From contig JBGTQJ010000025.1 of the NCBI GenBank assembly GCA_041941305.1, positions 71,167-135,166 on the forward strand: a DNA stretch of 64,000 nucleotides, read 5' to 3'. Source of the stretch: JANSWP01 sp041941305. Lineage in GTDB: Bacteria > Bacteroidota > Bacteroidia > Chitinophagales > Saprospiraceae. Positions 26,997 through 35,547 of this stretch are shown piece after piece. How positions within the stretch are numbered: position 1 is the stretch's first letter; every line of letters begins with the position of its first letter. The translations under genes were made by a program, and so were the position numbers. The notes under the pieces were generated by a model, which did not search any database, was not told where the DNA came from, and saw only the letters and a list, made by a program, of their open reading frames with translations.

Positions 26997-27045
26997 AAGT
27001 TCAAGACCAAGTTCAATTGTTGTTCTTGAACTTGGTCTTGAACTT
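26997..27045. repeat. Inverted repeat of ttgaacttggtc units
   Basis: The arms at 26997-27016 and 27026-27045 pair perfectly over 20 bases with a 9-base loop. This is the intact form of the repeat in which the N run at 5163-5185 falls. Confidence 0.65.
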
Positions 27046-27110
27046 GAAAAAAATCATATCGAAAAACTTAGAACCAATCAACCCTGCCCTACGGGGACTA
27101 TGAGTAAAAT

Positions 27111-27140
27111 TTTTCATTTTCATTTTCATTTTCATTTTGA
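27111..27140. repeat. ttttca hexamer tract
   Basis: Five tandem ttttca-type units end in ttttga and run into ttaataaa. The same tract precedes leader copy 3 (~18376-18400) and is found inverted just after the gene ending at 4894. Copy number could vary by slippage upstream of the leader. Confidence 0.6.
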
Positions 27141-27149
27141 TTAATAAAG

Positions 27150-27224
27150 GGGAACCTCTCTCCTTTTTATCAAATCAACTATATTCACTAACTTGTTGAT
27201 TTCCGGCTTCCATAAAACTGTGTT
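27150..27224 (+). promoter_or_regulatory. Conserved leader with hairpin, copy 4
   Basis: It starts gggaacctctctcc, has arms aaatcaac / gttgattt at 27172-27202 (stem shortened by one change), and ends at the ATG at 27225. Alignment with the other three copies is continuous to the start codon. Confidence 0.5.
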
Positions 27225-30200
27225 ATGAAAACTACTCCCACTCTATTGCTACTTTTTTTTTCTTATTTTGGTTTTACCCAAACGCTATCTTTTGATTCAG
27301 GTACCACCCGCGCTGTCATCATTGGCATTTCCGATTATCAAGACGAAAACATCCCCGATTTGCAATTCGCCAATCGGGATGCAGAAGCTTTCGCAGCTTT
27401 TCTTCAATCGCCGGGTGGCGGGAATATCCCTTCAGATCATATTATGCTATTGACGAATAAATCTGCCACGACTGGTGCAATGGCAGGAGCAATGGATTGG
27501 CTGATTGAAAAAAGCCAGGAGGGTGATAAAGCCATTATTTATTTCAGCGGACATGGGGATGTCGAGACGCGAACACGCTTTCAAAGAGGATTTCTACTGA
27601 CTTATGATTCGCCGCCGAGTAATTATCTGGCGGGAGCTTTTGCGTTGATTTTTTTGCAGGATATAATTACCACCCTATCCGAACAAGGTGTTCAAGTGAT
27701 TATGATTTCAGATGCCTGTAGGGCGGGAAAATTGGCGGGCAGCGAGATTGGCGGCTCGCAGGCCACCGCAGCCAATTTATCCAAACAATTCGCGAATGAA
27801 ATCAAAATCCTCTCTTGCCAGGCCAATGAATTTAGTCTGGAAGGCGAACAATGGGGCGGTGGACGTGGTGTCTTTTCCTATCATTTGATTGATGGACTGA
27901 CGGGACTGGCGGACAACAATGAAGATTTGCAGGTCAACCTGCTGGAAATCAATCGATTTTTGGAAGAAGTCGTGCCCACCGAAACTGCGCCACAGATGCA
28001 AATTCCGATGGTTGTGGGCAATAAGGGAACCGTTCTTACGCATGTCGATGAGTCTAGTTTGGCGCAGATAAAAGAACGAAAAGAAAATGCACTTGCCACC
28101 ATTTCTCCAATTGAAACCAAAGGTTTTGAGGAAATCGTTTTGACAGATTTGGATAGTATTTGGCGACAAAAATATGAGCAGTTCACAGTGGCTTTGGAGA
28201 ATGGAGACTTGCTGGAGCCTCAAGAAAACAATGCTTATGATTTATATGAGGAATTGTCGAAAGTACCTGAGTTGGAACGCTTGCACGGATTGATGAAGCG
28301 CAATCTTGCTACAGCCTTACAGGATGAATCACAACAAACCCTTAACGCTTTGTTACGGTCGGATAATAAAGAGATAGCAGCCCAACAAAGAGGCGAAGCA
28401 AAATACAACAAATTTGTCCGTTACCTGGAAAAGGCGGCTGAACTTTTGGGCTCAAAACATTATATGTATAAAACATTGAAAGCTAAACAATATTATTTTG
28501 AAGCGGTAGATATTCAATTCGGTTCAATATTGAAAGCTATTTCATTATCCGATTCCAGCGATTTTTGGCATGCCCAGGCGAAAGCAGCACTGCAAAAATC
28601 ATTGGACTATGAACCCAATGCCGCTTTTACCCACATATATATGGCCTATTACGCAAAAGGAAATGTAAAACATGAACATTTTCAAAAAGCAATTGAGCTG
28701 GCACCACAATGGGCTTTTGCTTATGTTGTTTATGGATATCATTATTTTCAATATGCCGAAAGGCAAGATCTGAAAAAAGCAGATTCCCTACTTAATATAG
28801 CCATTCGACTGAACCCCAACTTAAGTCATGCTTATCAGAACTTAGGCTTGGTATATTATCAACAAAATAAATTAGAACAAGCAGAAGCCATGCTCAAAAA
28901 AGCCTTAGCACTTTCGCCAGGAGACATACATCACCTAATGTTACTTGGTTGGTTTTATCGTGAACAAAAAAAATATGCAGAAGCAGAGAAATTCTGGTTA
29001 AGAGCGCTCGAATTGAGTCCAAATGACATGCGTTTTTACAACAATCTATCTCAAATGTATTTTTCAAAAACGCTTGAGTACGATAAAGCGGAAGCTATTA
29101 ATCGCGAAAGGCTGGAAAAAAGACCAACTGATGGGGATGCATATTCTGATTTAGTAACTACTTATACATACAGTAAGCAATATTCAAAGTTAGAACCGCT
29201 AATTGAGGAGATGAAAACCATCAATAGTTCTGTAGAAAACTGGGAAGGTGTTCAGGTTATTGGAGATGCCTATCTTGCATTAGGAGAGGTTGAAAATGCA
29301 GTCCAATATTATCAAGTTGCTCTTAAAGCTGCTCCGACAAGTTTGTGGGTACATGCTAACCTTGCTCGCGTTTACTTCCAATCGGGCGATTATGAAAATT
29401 GTTTAATTTATTTGGACACCGCCTTTTTAAATGGCTTATCCTATTCATGGGTTGAAGCCTCCGCCAAAATCTGGATTGCTTACAAAACGCCTGGCTTTAA
29501 AAGATTTGCACAAAAAATTATAGATAACAAACCTGATTTAGGTTTTGGATATAGCCTTATGGGAAAATACTACGAGGGAATAAATGAAATGAAAACTGCC
29601 GAAGATTTTCATAAGAAAGCCACCACGCTATCACCTGAAAGGAAAGCATATTGGTTCGAATATGGTAAATTCTCCTATCTGATGGGTCAAACAAAAAAGT
29701 CTGATGAGCTATTTAAAAGATTCATTGAAGCTTCTTCAAAAGAATATTGGAATTACACGTGGGTTGGAGAATTTTATCGAATCCACGGAGAAATAGCCTT
29801 AGCGAAAGCCTACTTTGAACAAGCGTTAAAAGTAAACCCCGTTTCTGAGGATTACTTCATCAACCTTGCCTGGATGCACTACGATAACGATGCACCTGAA
29901 AAAGCACATTTACTCTTGGATATAGGAATTGAATTGCAAACCTCAGAAGGTGAAAAGGCAGGTATATTGTTTACAAAAGCAATGCTCTATTATTATTCAG
30001 AAAATATTGATGAATCAATAATCTATCTTCAGCAATCAGAAAAACAGCTCCCTGCTTTGAGGGGAATTTCTACGCTATTTATCAAACTAAAGGAGGAAGA
30101 TTGGATCGCTGCAGCCAATATTATAGATGAATTGTTAAAATTAGATGCAGATAGCCCGGAAGGCAATCATGTTAAATGCCGAATAAAAATAAAGCAAGGG

Positions 30201-30350
30201 CTGCTTGAAGAAGCGATAGCACCACTATCCATAGCGATGCCAAGGCTTTCTTATGACTTTTTGCAGAATGACAAGCAGTTAGACCCTCTGCGAGGAATGC
30301 CTGAATTTAAAGCTTTGATGAAGCAATATTTTCCGGAGAAATTCAAATAG
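27225..30350 (+). CDS. Secreted caspase-TPR protein, 1041 aa, type II
   Basis: The signal peptide ends GFTQ (~19). The caspase domain has His110 (SGHGD), Cys165 (SDACRAG), a type II loop (LLTYDSPPSNYLAGA), the LSCQANEFS and GGGRGVFSY motifs and an EF-hand-like DNNEDLQVNLLE loop. The linker has ETKGFE and ALQDESQQ. TPRs run from ~430, and the long tail type ends LMKQYFPEKFK. There is a single tail, unlike 18482 and 22591. First gene of a two-gene unit, preceded by leader copy 4; the truncated gene at 30359 follows after eight bases. A secreted cysteine protease with a TPR arm is the best description. Confidence 0.9.
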   Translation: MKTTPTLLLLFFSYFGFTQTLSFDSGTTRAVIIGISDYQDENIPDLQFANRDAEAFAAFLQSPGGGNIPSDHIMLLTNKSATTGAMAGAMDWLIEKSQEGDKAIIYFSGHGDVETRTRFQRGFLLTYDSPPSNYLAGAFALIFLQDIITTLSEQGVQVIMISDACRAGKLAGSEIGGSQATAANLSKQFANEIKILSCQANEFSLEGEQWGGGRGVFSYHLIDGLTGLADNNEDLQVNLLEINRFLEEVVPTETAPQMQIPMVVGNKGTVLTHVDESSLAQIKERKENALATISPIETKGFEEIVLTDLDSIWRQKYEQFTVALENGDLLEPQENNAYDLYEELSKVPELERLHGLMKRNLATALQDESQQTLNALLRSDNKEIAAQQRGEAKYNKFVRYLEKAAELLGSKHYMYKTLKAKQYYFEAVDIQFGSILKAISLSDSSDFWHAQAKAALQKSLDYEPNAAFTHIYMAYYAKGNVKHEHFQKAIELAPQWAFAYVVYGYHYFQYAERQDLKKADSLLNIAIRLNPNLSHAYQNLGLVYYQQNKLEQAEAMLKKALALSPGDIHHLMLLGWFYREQKKYAEAEKFWLRALELSPNDMRFYNNLSQMYFSKTLEYDKAEAINRERLEKRPTDGDAYSDLVTTYTYSKQYSKLEPLIEEMKTINSSVENWEGVQVIGDAYLALGEVENAVQYYQVALKAAPTSLWVHANLARVYFQSGDYENCLIYLDTAFLNGLSYSWVEASAKIWIAYKTPGFKRFAQKIIDNKPDLGFGYSLMGKYYEGINEMKTAEDFHKKATTLSPERKAYWFEYGKFSYLMGQTKKSDELFKRFIEASSKEYWNYTWVGEFYRIHGEIALAKAYFEQALKVNPVSEDYFINLAWMHYDNDAPEKAHLLLDIGIELQTSEGEKAGILFTKAMLYYYSENIDESIIYLQQSEKQLPALRGISTLFIKLKEEDWIAAANIIDELLKLDADSPEGNHVKCRIKIKQGLLEEAIAPLSIAMPRLSYDFLQNDKQLDPLRGMPEFKALMKQYFPEKFK

Positions 30351-30358
30351 CAAAGCTT

Positions 30359-31111
30359 ATGAAAAAGCTACTCACCATAACATTCCTATTGGGAAGTCTC
30401 ATCACTTTCTCCCAAAACCTTTCCCTCAACTCAGGCGAAACCTACGCCGTCGTCGTCGGCATCTCTGATTATCAAGATGAAGCGATTCCAGATCTCCGTT
30501 TCGCAGATAAAGATGCTGAAGCCTTCGCTGCTTTCCTGCAATCTCCGGCTGGAGGTGCCTTAGATGAGGGCCACCTCAAAGTCTTACTCAATGAACAAGC
30601 TACCGCAGCTCAATTTGCAATAGCCCTGGATTGGCTCTGGGAAGTTGTAAAAGAAAACGACAAAGTGATCATTTACTTTTCGGGACATGGCGATGTTGAA
30701 CGGAAAAGTTTGACTAAACCTGGTTATCTACTTTGCTGGGATGCACCTTCAAGGGTGTATTTGGCAGGGGGAGCTTTGGCACTCCCGATGGCTGCATTTC
30801 ACGCGTTAATTGGACATGCATATACCCATCTGCCCAGGCAATTGGAGAATGCCAAACAAGAGTTGGACAAAGCACAGGAAATGTCCCCAAGTTATGCAGA
30901 CACCTATATTTACCTCGCTCAATGGTCATTGAAAAAGGATCAGCCCGTGCAAGCATGGCAATACCTCGAACAAGGGCTGGAAAAAGGTATTGGTAAATGG
31001 CAGTTTAAAGTGAGCCACTTATTGGAAGATCCCGATTTTGAAGAGATGCGAAAAGACCCGAAATGGGATGAATTGATGAAAAAATATTTTCCTGACCAAT
31101 TTAAAGAATAA
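30359..31111 (+). CDS. Truncated caspase fused in frame to a short TPR tail, 250 aa
   Basis: The signal peptide (ending TFSQ) and the caspase front half through His110 (SGHGD) are followed by ALALPM at residue ~144 and then directly by AAFHALIGHAYTHLP, which matches the last ~100 residues of the protein ending at 866 (GELGNAYTHLP). An in-frame deletion has removed the catalytic Cys, the rest of the caspase fold, the linker and nearly all TPRs. The end signature is LMKKYFPDQ. The frame is intact, so a secreted, catalytically dead protein may be made; it could equally be a decaying gene. It follows 27225 by eight bases and is followed by a small hairpin at 31122-31152. Confidence 0.8.
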   Translation: MKKLLTITFLLGSLITFSQNLSLNSGETYAVVVGISDYQDEAIPDLRFADKDAEAFAAFLQSPAGGALDEGHLKVLLNEQATAAQFAIALDWLWEVVKENDKVIIYFSGHGDVERKSLTKPGYLLCWDAPSRVYLAGGALALPMAAFHALIGHAYTHLPRQLENAKQELDKAQEMSPSYADTYIYLAQWSLKKDQPVQAWQYLEQGLEKGIGKWQFKVSHLLEDPDFEEMRKDPKWDELMKKYFPDQFKE

Positions 31112-31121
31112 AACCATAAAA

Positions 31122-31152
31122 AAGTCCAACCACTAAATAAATGATTGGACTT
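31122..31152 (+). terminator. Hairpin after the truncated gene
   Basis: The arms aagtccaa and ttggactt flank a 15-base loop 10 bases after the stop. The stem is short and the T-tract weak. Confidence 0.35.
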
Positions 31153-31329
31153 CAAATTGAAAATCGAAAACCTAAACAGCTATATTTTTGGTTTCTGGGT
31201 GCTGGTTTCTGGTTACTGGGCGCTTGTTTGCTGGTTGCACTTTTCTATTCCTTCTTTTTCATCTCCATTCTTTCATTTTTCATTCTTTATTTCTTCATTA
31301 TTTGAGCTGGTTTCTGGTTTGCTTGATGT

Positions 31330-31371
31330 CGGGGAGGCGGGGTGATGATTTCAATACACCCCGCCTCCCCG
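31330..31371. terminator. GC-rich hairpin between convergent genes
   Basis: Perfect 15-base arms (cggggaggcggggtg and its complement) with a 12-base loop lie between the + strand gene ending at 31111 and the minus-strand gene ending at 31395. It could terminate from both sides. It is preceded by a ctgggtgctgg-type repeat at 31191-31236. Confidence 0.55.
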
Positions 31372-31394
31372 CATACCCGACAACCCGAAAAAAA

Positions 31395-31778
31395 CTACTT
31401 CTTCTGATCATTTGGGTCAGTTTCCTCAATATAAACCGTAGCTTCTGCAAGAATGTAATAATTAGGTCTTTCCAAAACACCGTTTGCGTAATCTGCTTCT
31501 TTGTTTAAAAATTTGATTTTCAACTCAGCTACCTCTCTTTGCAATTCGTAATACCAGATTTTGTCCGTCAAATCCTCCTTTTCAAAATCGGTTAAATCTA
31601 CTCGGTACATGGCTTTTAATTCATCAATTTTGGAATTGTAATCTTCGAAAAGCATCTGCTCCTGAGCGATGGCTTGGTCAAACTTGGTAGTCGAGGTATC
31701 TGGAGTTTGGGCGACCATTGCAGTGGTCAACAAGGACAAGGTTAAAAGGGCTAAACTGTTTTGAAGGATCTTTTTCAT
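31395..31778 (-). CDS. Small secreted protein of unknown function, 127 aa
   Basis: ATG at 31778 gives a clear signal peptide (hydrophobic core ~8-20, ending MVAQ). The mature part of about 105 residues is rich in Glu, Lys, Leu and Asp with heptad-like spacing (QREVAELKIKFL), suggesting helices or a coiled coil. It has no cysteines and no recognisable domain. It is the only minus-strand gene between 1 and 46000 and is divergent from the caspase-TPR gene at 32073, with a large hairpin in the shared upstream region. Bacteroidota often carry such small periplasmic helical proteins, but no role can be named. Confidence 0.7.
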   Translation of the reverse strand: MKKILQNSLALLTLSLLTTAMVAQTPDTSTTKFDQAIAQEQMLFEDYNSKIDELKAMYRVDLTDFEKEDLTDKIWYYELQREVAELKIKFLNKEADYANGVLERPNYYILAEATVYIEETDPNDQKK

Positions 31779-31863
31779 GATTTTTATTTTTTGGATGTTA
31801 TTGATTGTTTGCCCTTTGATTTGGAGAGGAGAGGAAAGGATACCTTACTCGTCCATTTTTTTT

Positions 31864-31926
31864 GAGCGACAGGGTTTTGAACCCGGTTTTTGAGTCGAAA
31901 AAACCGGGTTCAAAACCCTGTCGCTC
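31864..31926. repeat. Perfect 28-base inverted repeat between divergent genes
   Basis: The arms at 31864-31891 and 31899-31926 (gagcgacagggttttgaacc... and complement) pair without mismatch around a 7-base loop. It lies between divergent starts (31778 minus, 32073 plus), so it is unlikely to be a simple terminator. It may be an interspersed repeat or a structured regulatory site. Confidence 0.7.
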
Positions 31927-32072
31927 GGGATGTTAAGGCACATTTTTATTTAACAATATAAATTCTAGTTATTTTTGGAACCAGGAAGGATGATGAAAAA
32001 TGATTGTTAAATAATCCATGTGCCTACTTTCTCGCTGAGACTAAGATTATAGTTAAATCAAAAAAAAGATCT

Positions 32073-35000
32073 ATGAGGAAAACACTGTTGGTTTTTATCT
32101 CTGCATTATTACTAACAGTACCCTCTTTCGCTCAGGAATTGGATTGGGAATCTGATGTCACTACTTACGCAGTCGTTGTTGGCATTTCTGATTATCAGGA
32201 TGAACAAAGAACCGATCTAAAATATGCCCATCGGGATGCAATCACCTTTGCCGATTTTCTCCAATCAAAAACAGGAGGTGAAACACCAGCAGCAAACATC
32301 AAACTGCTAACGAATGAAGCAGCTACTTTGGCCGCCATTGACGATGCCCTCAATTGGTTGTTGCAACAAACCCAAAAAGGGCAACGCGCCATTGTTTATT
32401 TTTCAGGACATGGAGATGTCGAAAAGCAAACGCTTTGGCAACTCGGTTATTTGCTCGCTTACGATACGCCGTTCAACAATTATCGAAACAATGCCGTCCG
32501 TCTGGAAGATTTGAATGATTTGGTGACAACCCTTTCCGTGGGACGGGAAGCGGAGGTCATAGTCATCACAGATGCCTGTCGTTCTGGAAAATTGGCAGGA
32601 AGTGACAATCGAGGACCTTCTCTCACAGCAGAGCAAATGGCGAAGCAAGCAGCCAACGAAGTCAGAATCATGTCCTGCAAACCAGATCAAAAATCCTTTG
32701 AAGGAATGGTCTGGGGAGGAGGAAGGGGCGTTTTTTCCTGGCACTTTATCAATGGTTTGAAAGGGTTGGCGGATGAGGATGCAGATTTGAAAATCACAAG
32801 AGAGGAAATAGAATTTTACCTCAGAGATAAATTCAGGGATGAGCAGAGAAATCAAACCTTGACTAAACGACAGACACCACAATTTACAGGCAATGAATTA
32901 TTAAGGCTTTCTTCTGTCCATCAGGAAGAATTGGCTGCGTTGGAAATGGAGCTCAGTCCGCCTATGGCTGCAGCAGAGGTTACTACGGCTGAGGTAAATA
33001 ATGAGGCTATTTCAGAAAGAGGAGGAGATGACGAGATTGATGTCTCTGAGGAAGAAAATATTCTGGGTAGCCCCTTTGATGTATACATAGGCAAAGCGCT
33101 TGATGGACATCCCGTTACCGACGAACTAATTGGAGGATTGTTTGAGTACACAGGAGAACCATTTGATTCTGTCCTTCAAGGGAAATTAAGCTTGATGGCG
33201 TCCTTTATCTCCAGTTTTTCCACCTCCAAAAGAGGCCCAGAGTTTGTTGAGGCCGCTCAAAAGTTGAGGGACCAAAATCAGGTTCCCCAAACATTCAAAA
33301 ATCAATTTGCGATTGCACTACACAACAGAGCCCAGATAACTCTCAATGAATACCTGAAGGGAGAAGCCAAAGAATTAAAACGGCGATACAAAATTCGTTG
33401 GGGGGAAGAATACGTCGGGGTTTCTTCCTTGCTGGCTTTTGCAGAATCGCTGCTGGAACCCACACATCCCCTTACCTCAAAGCTCAAAGTCAAGTTCAAC
33501 TACTTTGATGGTGTATTGACGCGCTTACTTGCAGTTACTTCCAACAATTATAAAGAAGAATTGCAAAAAGCTATTGAAATGCAGGAAAAAGCCCTTCAGT
33601 TAGATGATAAGGCACCCTACATTCACAATGAACTGGGATTGCTGCATCTCTTATTGTGGAACTTTGAAGGGGCTAAAAATGGGGTGTATTTTGACAAAGC
33701 CAAACAATACCTCGAGCAGGCGATTGATCTGAGTCCAACATGGGTGCTTCCCTACTCCAACTTAGGAGGATTGCTGGCTCAAAAAGGAGAAACTGACAAA
33801 GCCAAAAAACTGATCAACAAGGCGACCAGTTTGAGGGATGATTATTTTGGAAGTTTTGTCAATTTGGGGTTTTCCTTTGAACAAGAAGGCAATTATTTAC
33901 GCGCCGAAACGAATTACAGAAAGGCAATAGACCTTGCACCTGCTCACTTTTTGCCCTTTGATCGATTGGCATATCTGTCTTTAAAAACAGGAGATTACCA
34001 TCTCGCTGACTCCCTGTTTAATCAAGCAGAGATTCGCCGAAACGGCATGCCTCCAGTAATCGAGTACAAAGCAGCCTATAAAAGCGCCGTTAATAGTTTT
34101 ACCATGGATGTAGATCATTCTGAACGACTTAAAATACTTTTGGAAAGGATCAAAAATGATTCCCTGGATGTAGAAGCGCATTATGAAATCGGAGTCATCT
34201 ATGCAGAAATAAAAGAGGAGGAATTGGCAGAGAAACACTTCAAAACAGTCCTGCGATTGGCACCCAATCATGCTAAGGTTTACAATGATATTGGTATGTT
34301 ATTTTTCCGGCAAGATCGCTACGAAGAAGCAGAGGTGATGTTCCAGAAAATGGTGGAAATGTATCCGGATTCGACTGTTCTTTTTTTCAAATTGAGTGAT
34401 TTATATAGCAACTGGAATCGATTTGATTCGGAAGAAAAAATATACAGAGATATCATCGAAAAAGGTAAGAATAGTCAGGCTTATATGGACGGGTTTTATC
34501 GGGCATATCGTCGATTGTCGACTTTGTTGGAAAAATTAGGTCGTTTTCGGGAAGCAGAGTTGGTTATTTTAGACTATATTCAAATGAGTAACAGCAATCA
34601 TTCTTATGCGCTATCGTATTTCTACCAACGAATGATGGAGCGATATCCTGAAAAAGTTGAATGGGTTCATCAACAGGCCCTGCTGTATTTTGAAGATGAA
34701 TACAACATTTCCGAAAATATTGCGCTTTTCAAAAAAGTATCTGAATTGGAAACCGACTCGCTGGTTCTCCCAAATATTTATCAAAAAATCGGCATTTTAT
34801 ACATCAAACAGGATTCTCTGGAACAAGCTGCCGAAGCTTTTGAAACGGTAGTCAATTTAGCTCCCGATCGCATCGATCCTGCTTTTCAACTGGTGCAGTT
34901 GTATCATCGCCTGTATCGCTATTTTGATGCGCTGCCCATTTTGGAGAAATTGAATCGCAAAAAAGAAATTGATTTTTCCAATCGCTTGTTGTTGGCAGAT

Positions 35001-35372
35001 TATTATTCCAGGATGGGAAAATATAAAAACGCGGAGTCCTTACTTAAAAAAGCTACAGCCATTCAACCTTTGGAATTGAAGGAAACCAACGAGCTGTTTG
35101 CTCAATTATATCGAATGTCTGAAAAACAGGATTTATCCATTGAATACTTCAAAAGAGTGAACGAGATGGATCCTATGAATGGGCTTTCCCTGTATAGTAT
35201 TGCGACTATCTATGCCGAGTCAGGGCAGCAGGATGAGGCGCTAGCCTGGCTGGAACAGGCTTTAGAAAAGGGGTTCAACTACAAAAAAGTGTTGGTATAT
35301 GACCCGGATTGGAAAGGTTTGAGAGCTGATGAGCGGTTCAACTCCTTGATGTTGAATTATAATATGAATTGA
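32073..35372 (+). CDS. Secreted caspase-TPR protein, 1099 aa, type III
   Basis: The ATG at 32073 is chosen over an upstream TTG at 32004 because it places the signal peptide (ending PSFA-QE, ~20) at the N-terminus. The caspase domain has His113 (YFSGHGD) and Cys169 (TDACRSG). The loop after His reads AYDTPFNNYRNNAV and the second-half motif is SCKPDQKSFEG rather than SCQP, which sets this subfamily apart. An EF-hand-like DEDADLKITREE loop follows. The linker has ERGGDD and an ALHNRAQ stretch. TPRs fill residues ~490-1090, and the end is LMLNYNMN, without the YFP motif. First of three tandem subfamily III genes, each with its own upstream gap, so probably separate transcripts. Confidence 0.9.
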   Translation: MRKTLLVFISALLLTVPSFAQELDWESDVTTYAVVVGISDYQDEQRTDLKYAHRDAITFADFLQSKTGGETPAANIKLLTNEAATLAAIDDALNWLLQQTQKGQRAIVYFSGHGDVEKQTLWQLGYLLAYDTPFNNYRNNAVRLEDLNDLVTTLSVGREAEVIVITDACRSGKLAGSDNRGPSLTAEQMAKQAANEVRIMSCKPDQKSFEGMVWGGGRGVFSWHFINGLKGLADEDADLKITREEIEFYLRDKFRDEQRNQTLTKRQTPQFTGNELLRLSSVHQEELAALEMELSPPMAAAEVTTAEVNNEAISERGGDDEIDVSEEENILGSPFDVYIGKALDGHPVTDELIGGLFEYTGEPFDSVLQGKLSLMASFISSFSTSKRGPEFVEAAQKLRDQNQVPQTFKNQFAIALHNRAQITLNEYLKGEAKELKRRYKIRWGEEYVGVSSLLAFAESLLEPTHPLTSKLKVKFNYFDGVLTRLLAVTSNNYKEELQKAIEMQEKALQLDDKAPYIHNELGLLHLLLWNFEGAKNGVYFDKAKQYLEQAIDLSPTWVLPYSNLGGLLAQKGETDKAKKLINKATSLRDDYFGSFVNLGFSFEQEGNYLRAETNYRKAIDLAPAHFLPFDRLAYLSLKTGDYHLADSLFNQAEIRRNGMPPVIEYKAAYKSAVNSFTMDVDHSERLKILLERIKNDSLDVEAHYEIGVIYAEIKEEELAEKHFKTVLRLAPNHAKVYNDIGMLFFRQDRYEEAEVMFQKMVEMYPDSTVLFFKLSDLYSNWNRFDSEEKIYRDIIEKGKNSQAYMDGFYRAYRRLSTLLEKLGRFREAELVILDYIQMSNSNHSYALSYFYQRMMERYPEKVEWVHQQALLYFEDEYNISENIALFKKVSELETDSLVLPNIYQKIGILYIKQDSLEQAAEAFETVVNLAPDRIDPAFQLVQLYHRLYRYFDALPILEKLNRKKEIDFSNRLLLADYYSRMGKYKNAESLLKKATAIQPLELKETNELFAQLYRMSEKQDLSIEYFKRVNEMDPMNGLSLYSIATIYAESGQQDEALAWLEQALEKGFNYKKVLVYDPDWKGLRADERFNSLMLNYNMN

Positions 35373-35547
35373 ATTATGTTGTGAATAATAACCTCTATGG
35401 TGAGTCAGCACTAGAGTCGTGAATTAAGAAGTTATGTCATCATCCCCTAGCCCTAGCCCTAATCCGTTATAGGTTATAACTTCATTATGCACCATTCTAC
35501 TGCTAGCGAGGTGAATATAAAACCCAAAAAATGTAACTCCTTAGTCT

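Noticed and set aside
32004..32072. Upstream TTG start for the 32073 gene
   Set aside because: It would add 23 charged residues in front of the signal peptide; the ATG at 32073 aligns with the sister genes.
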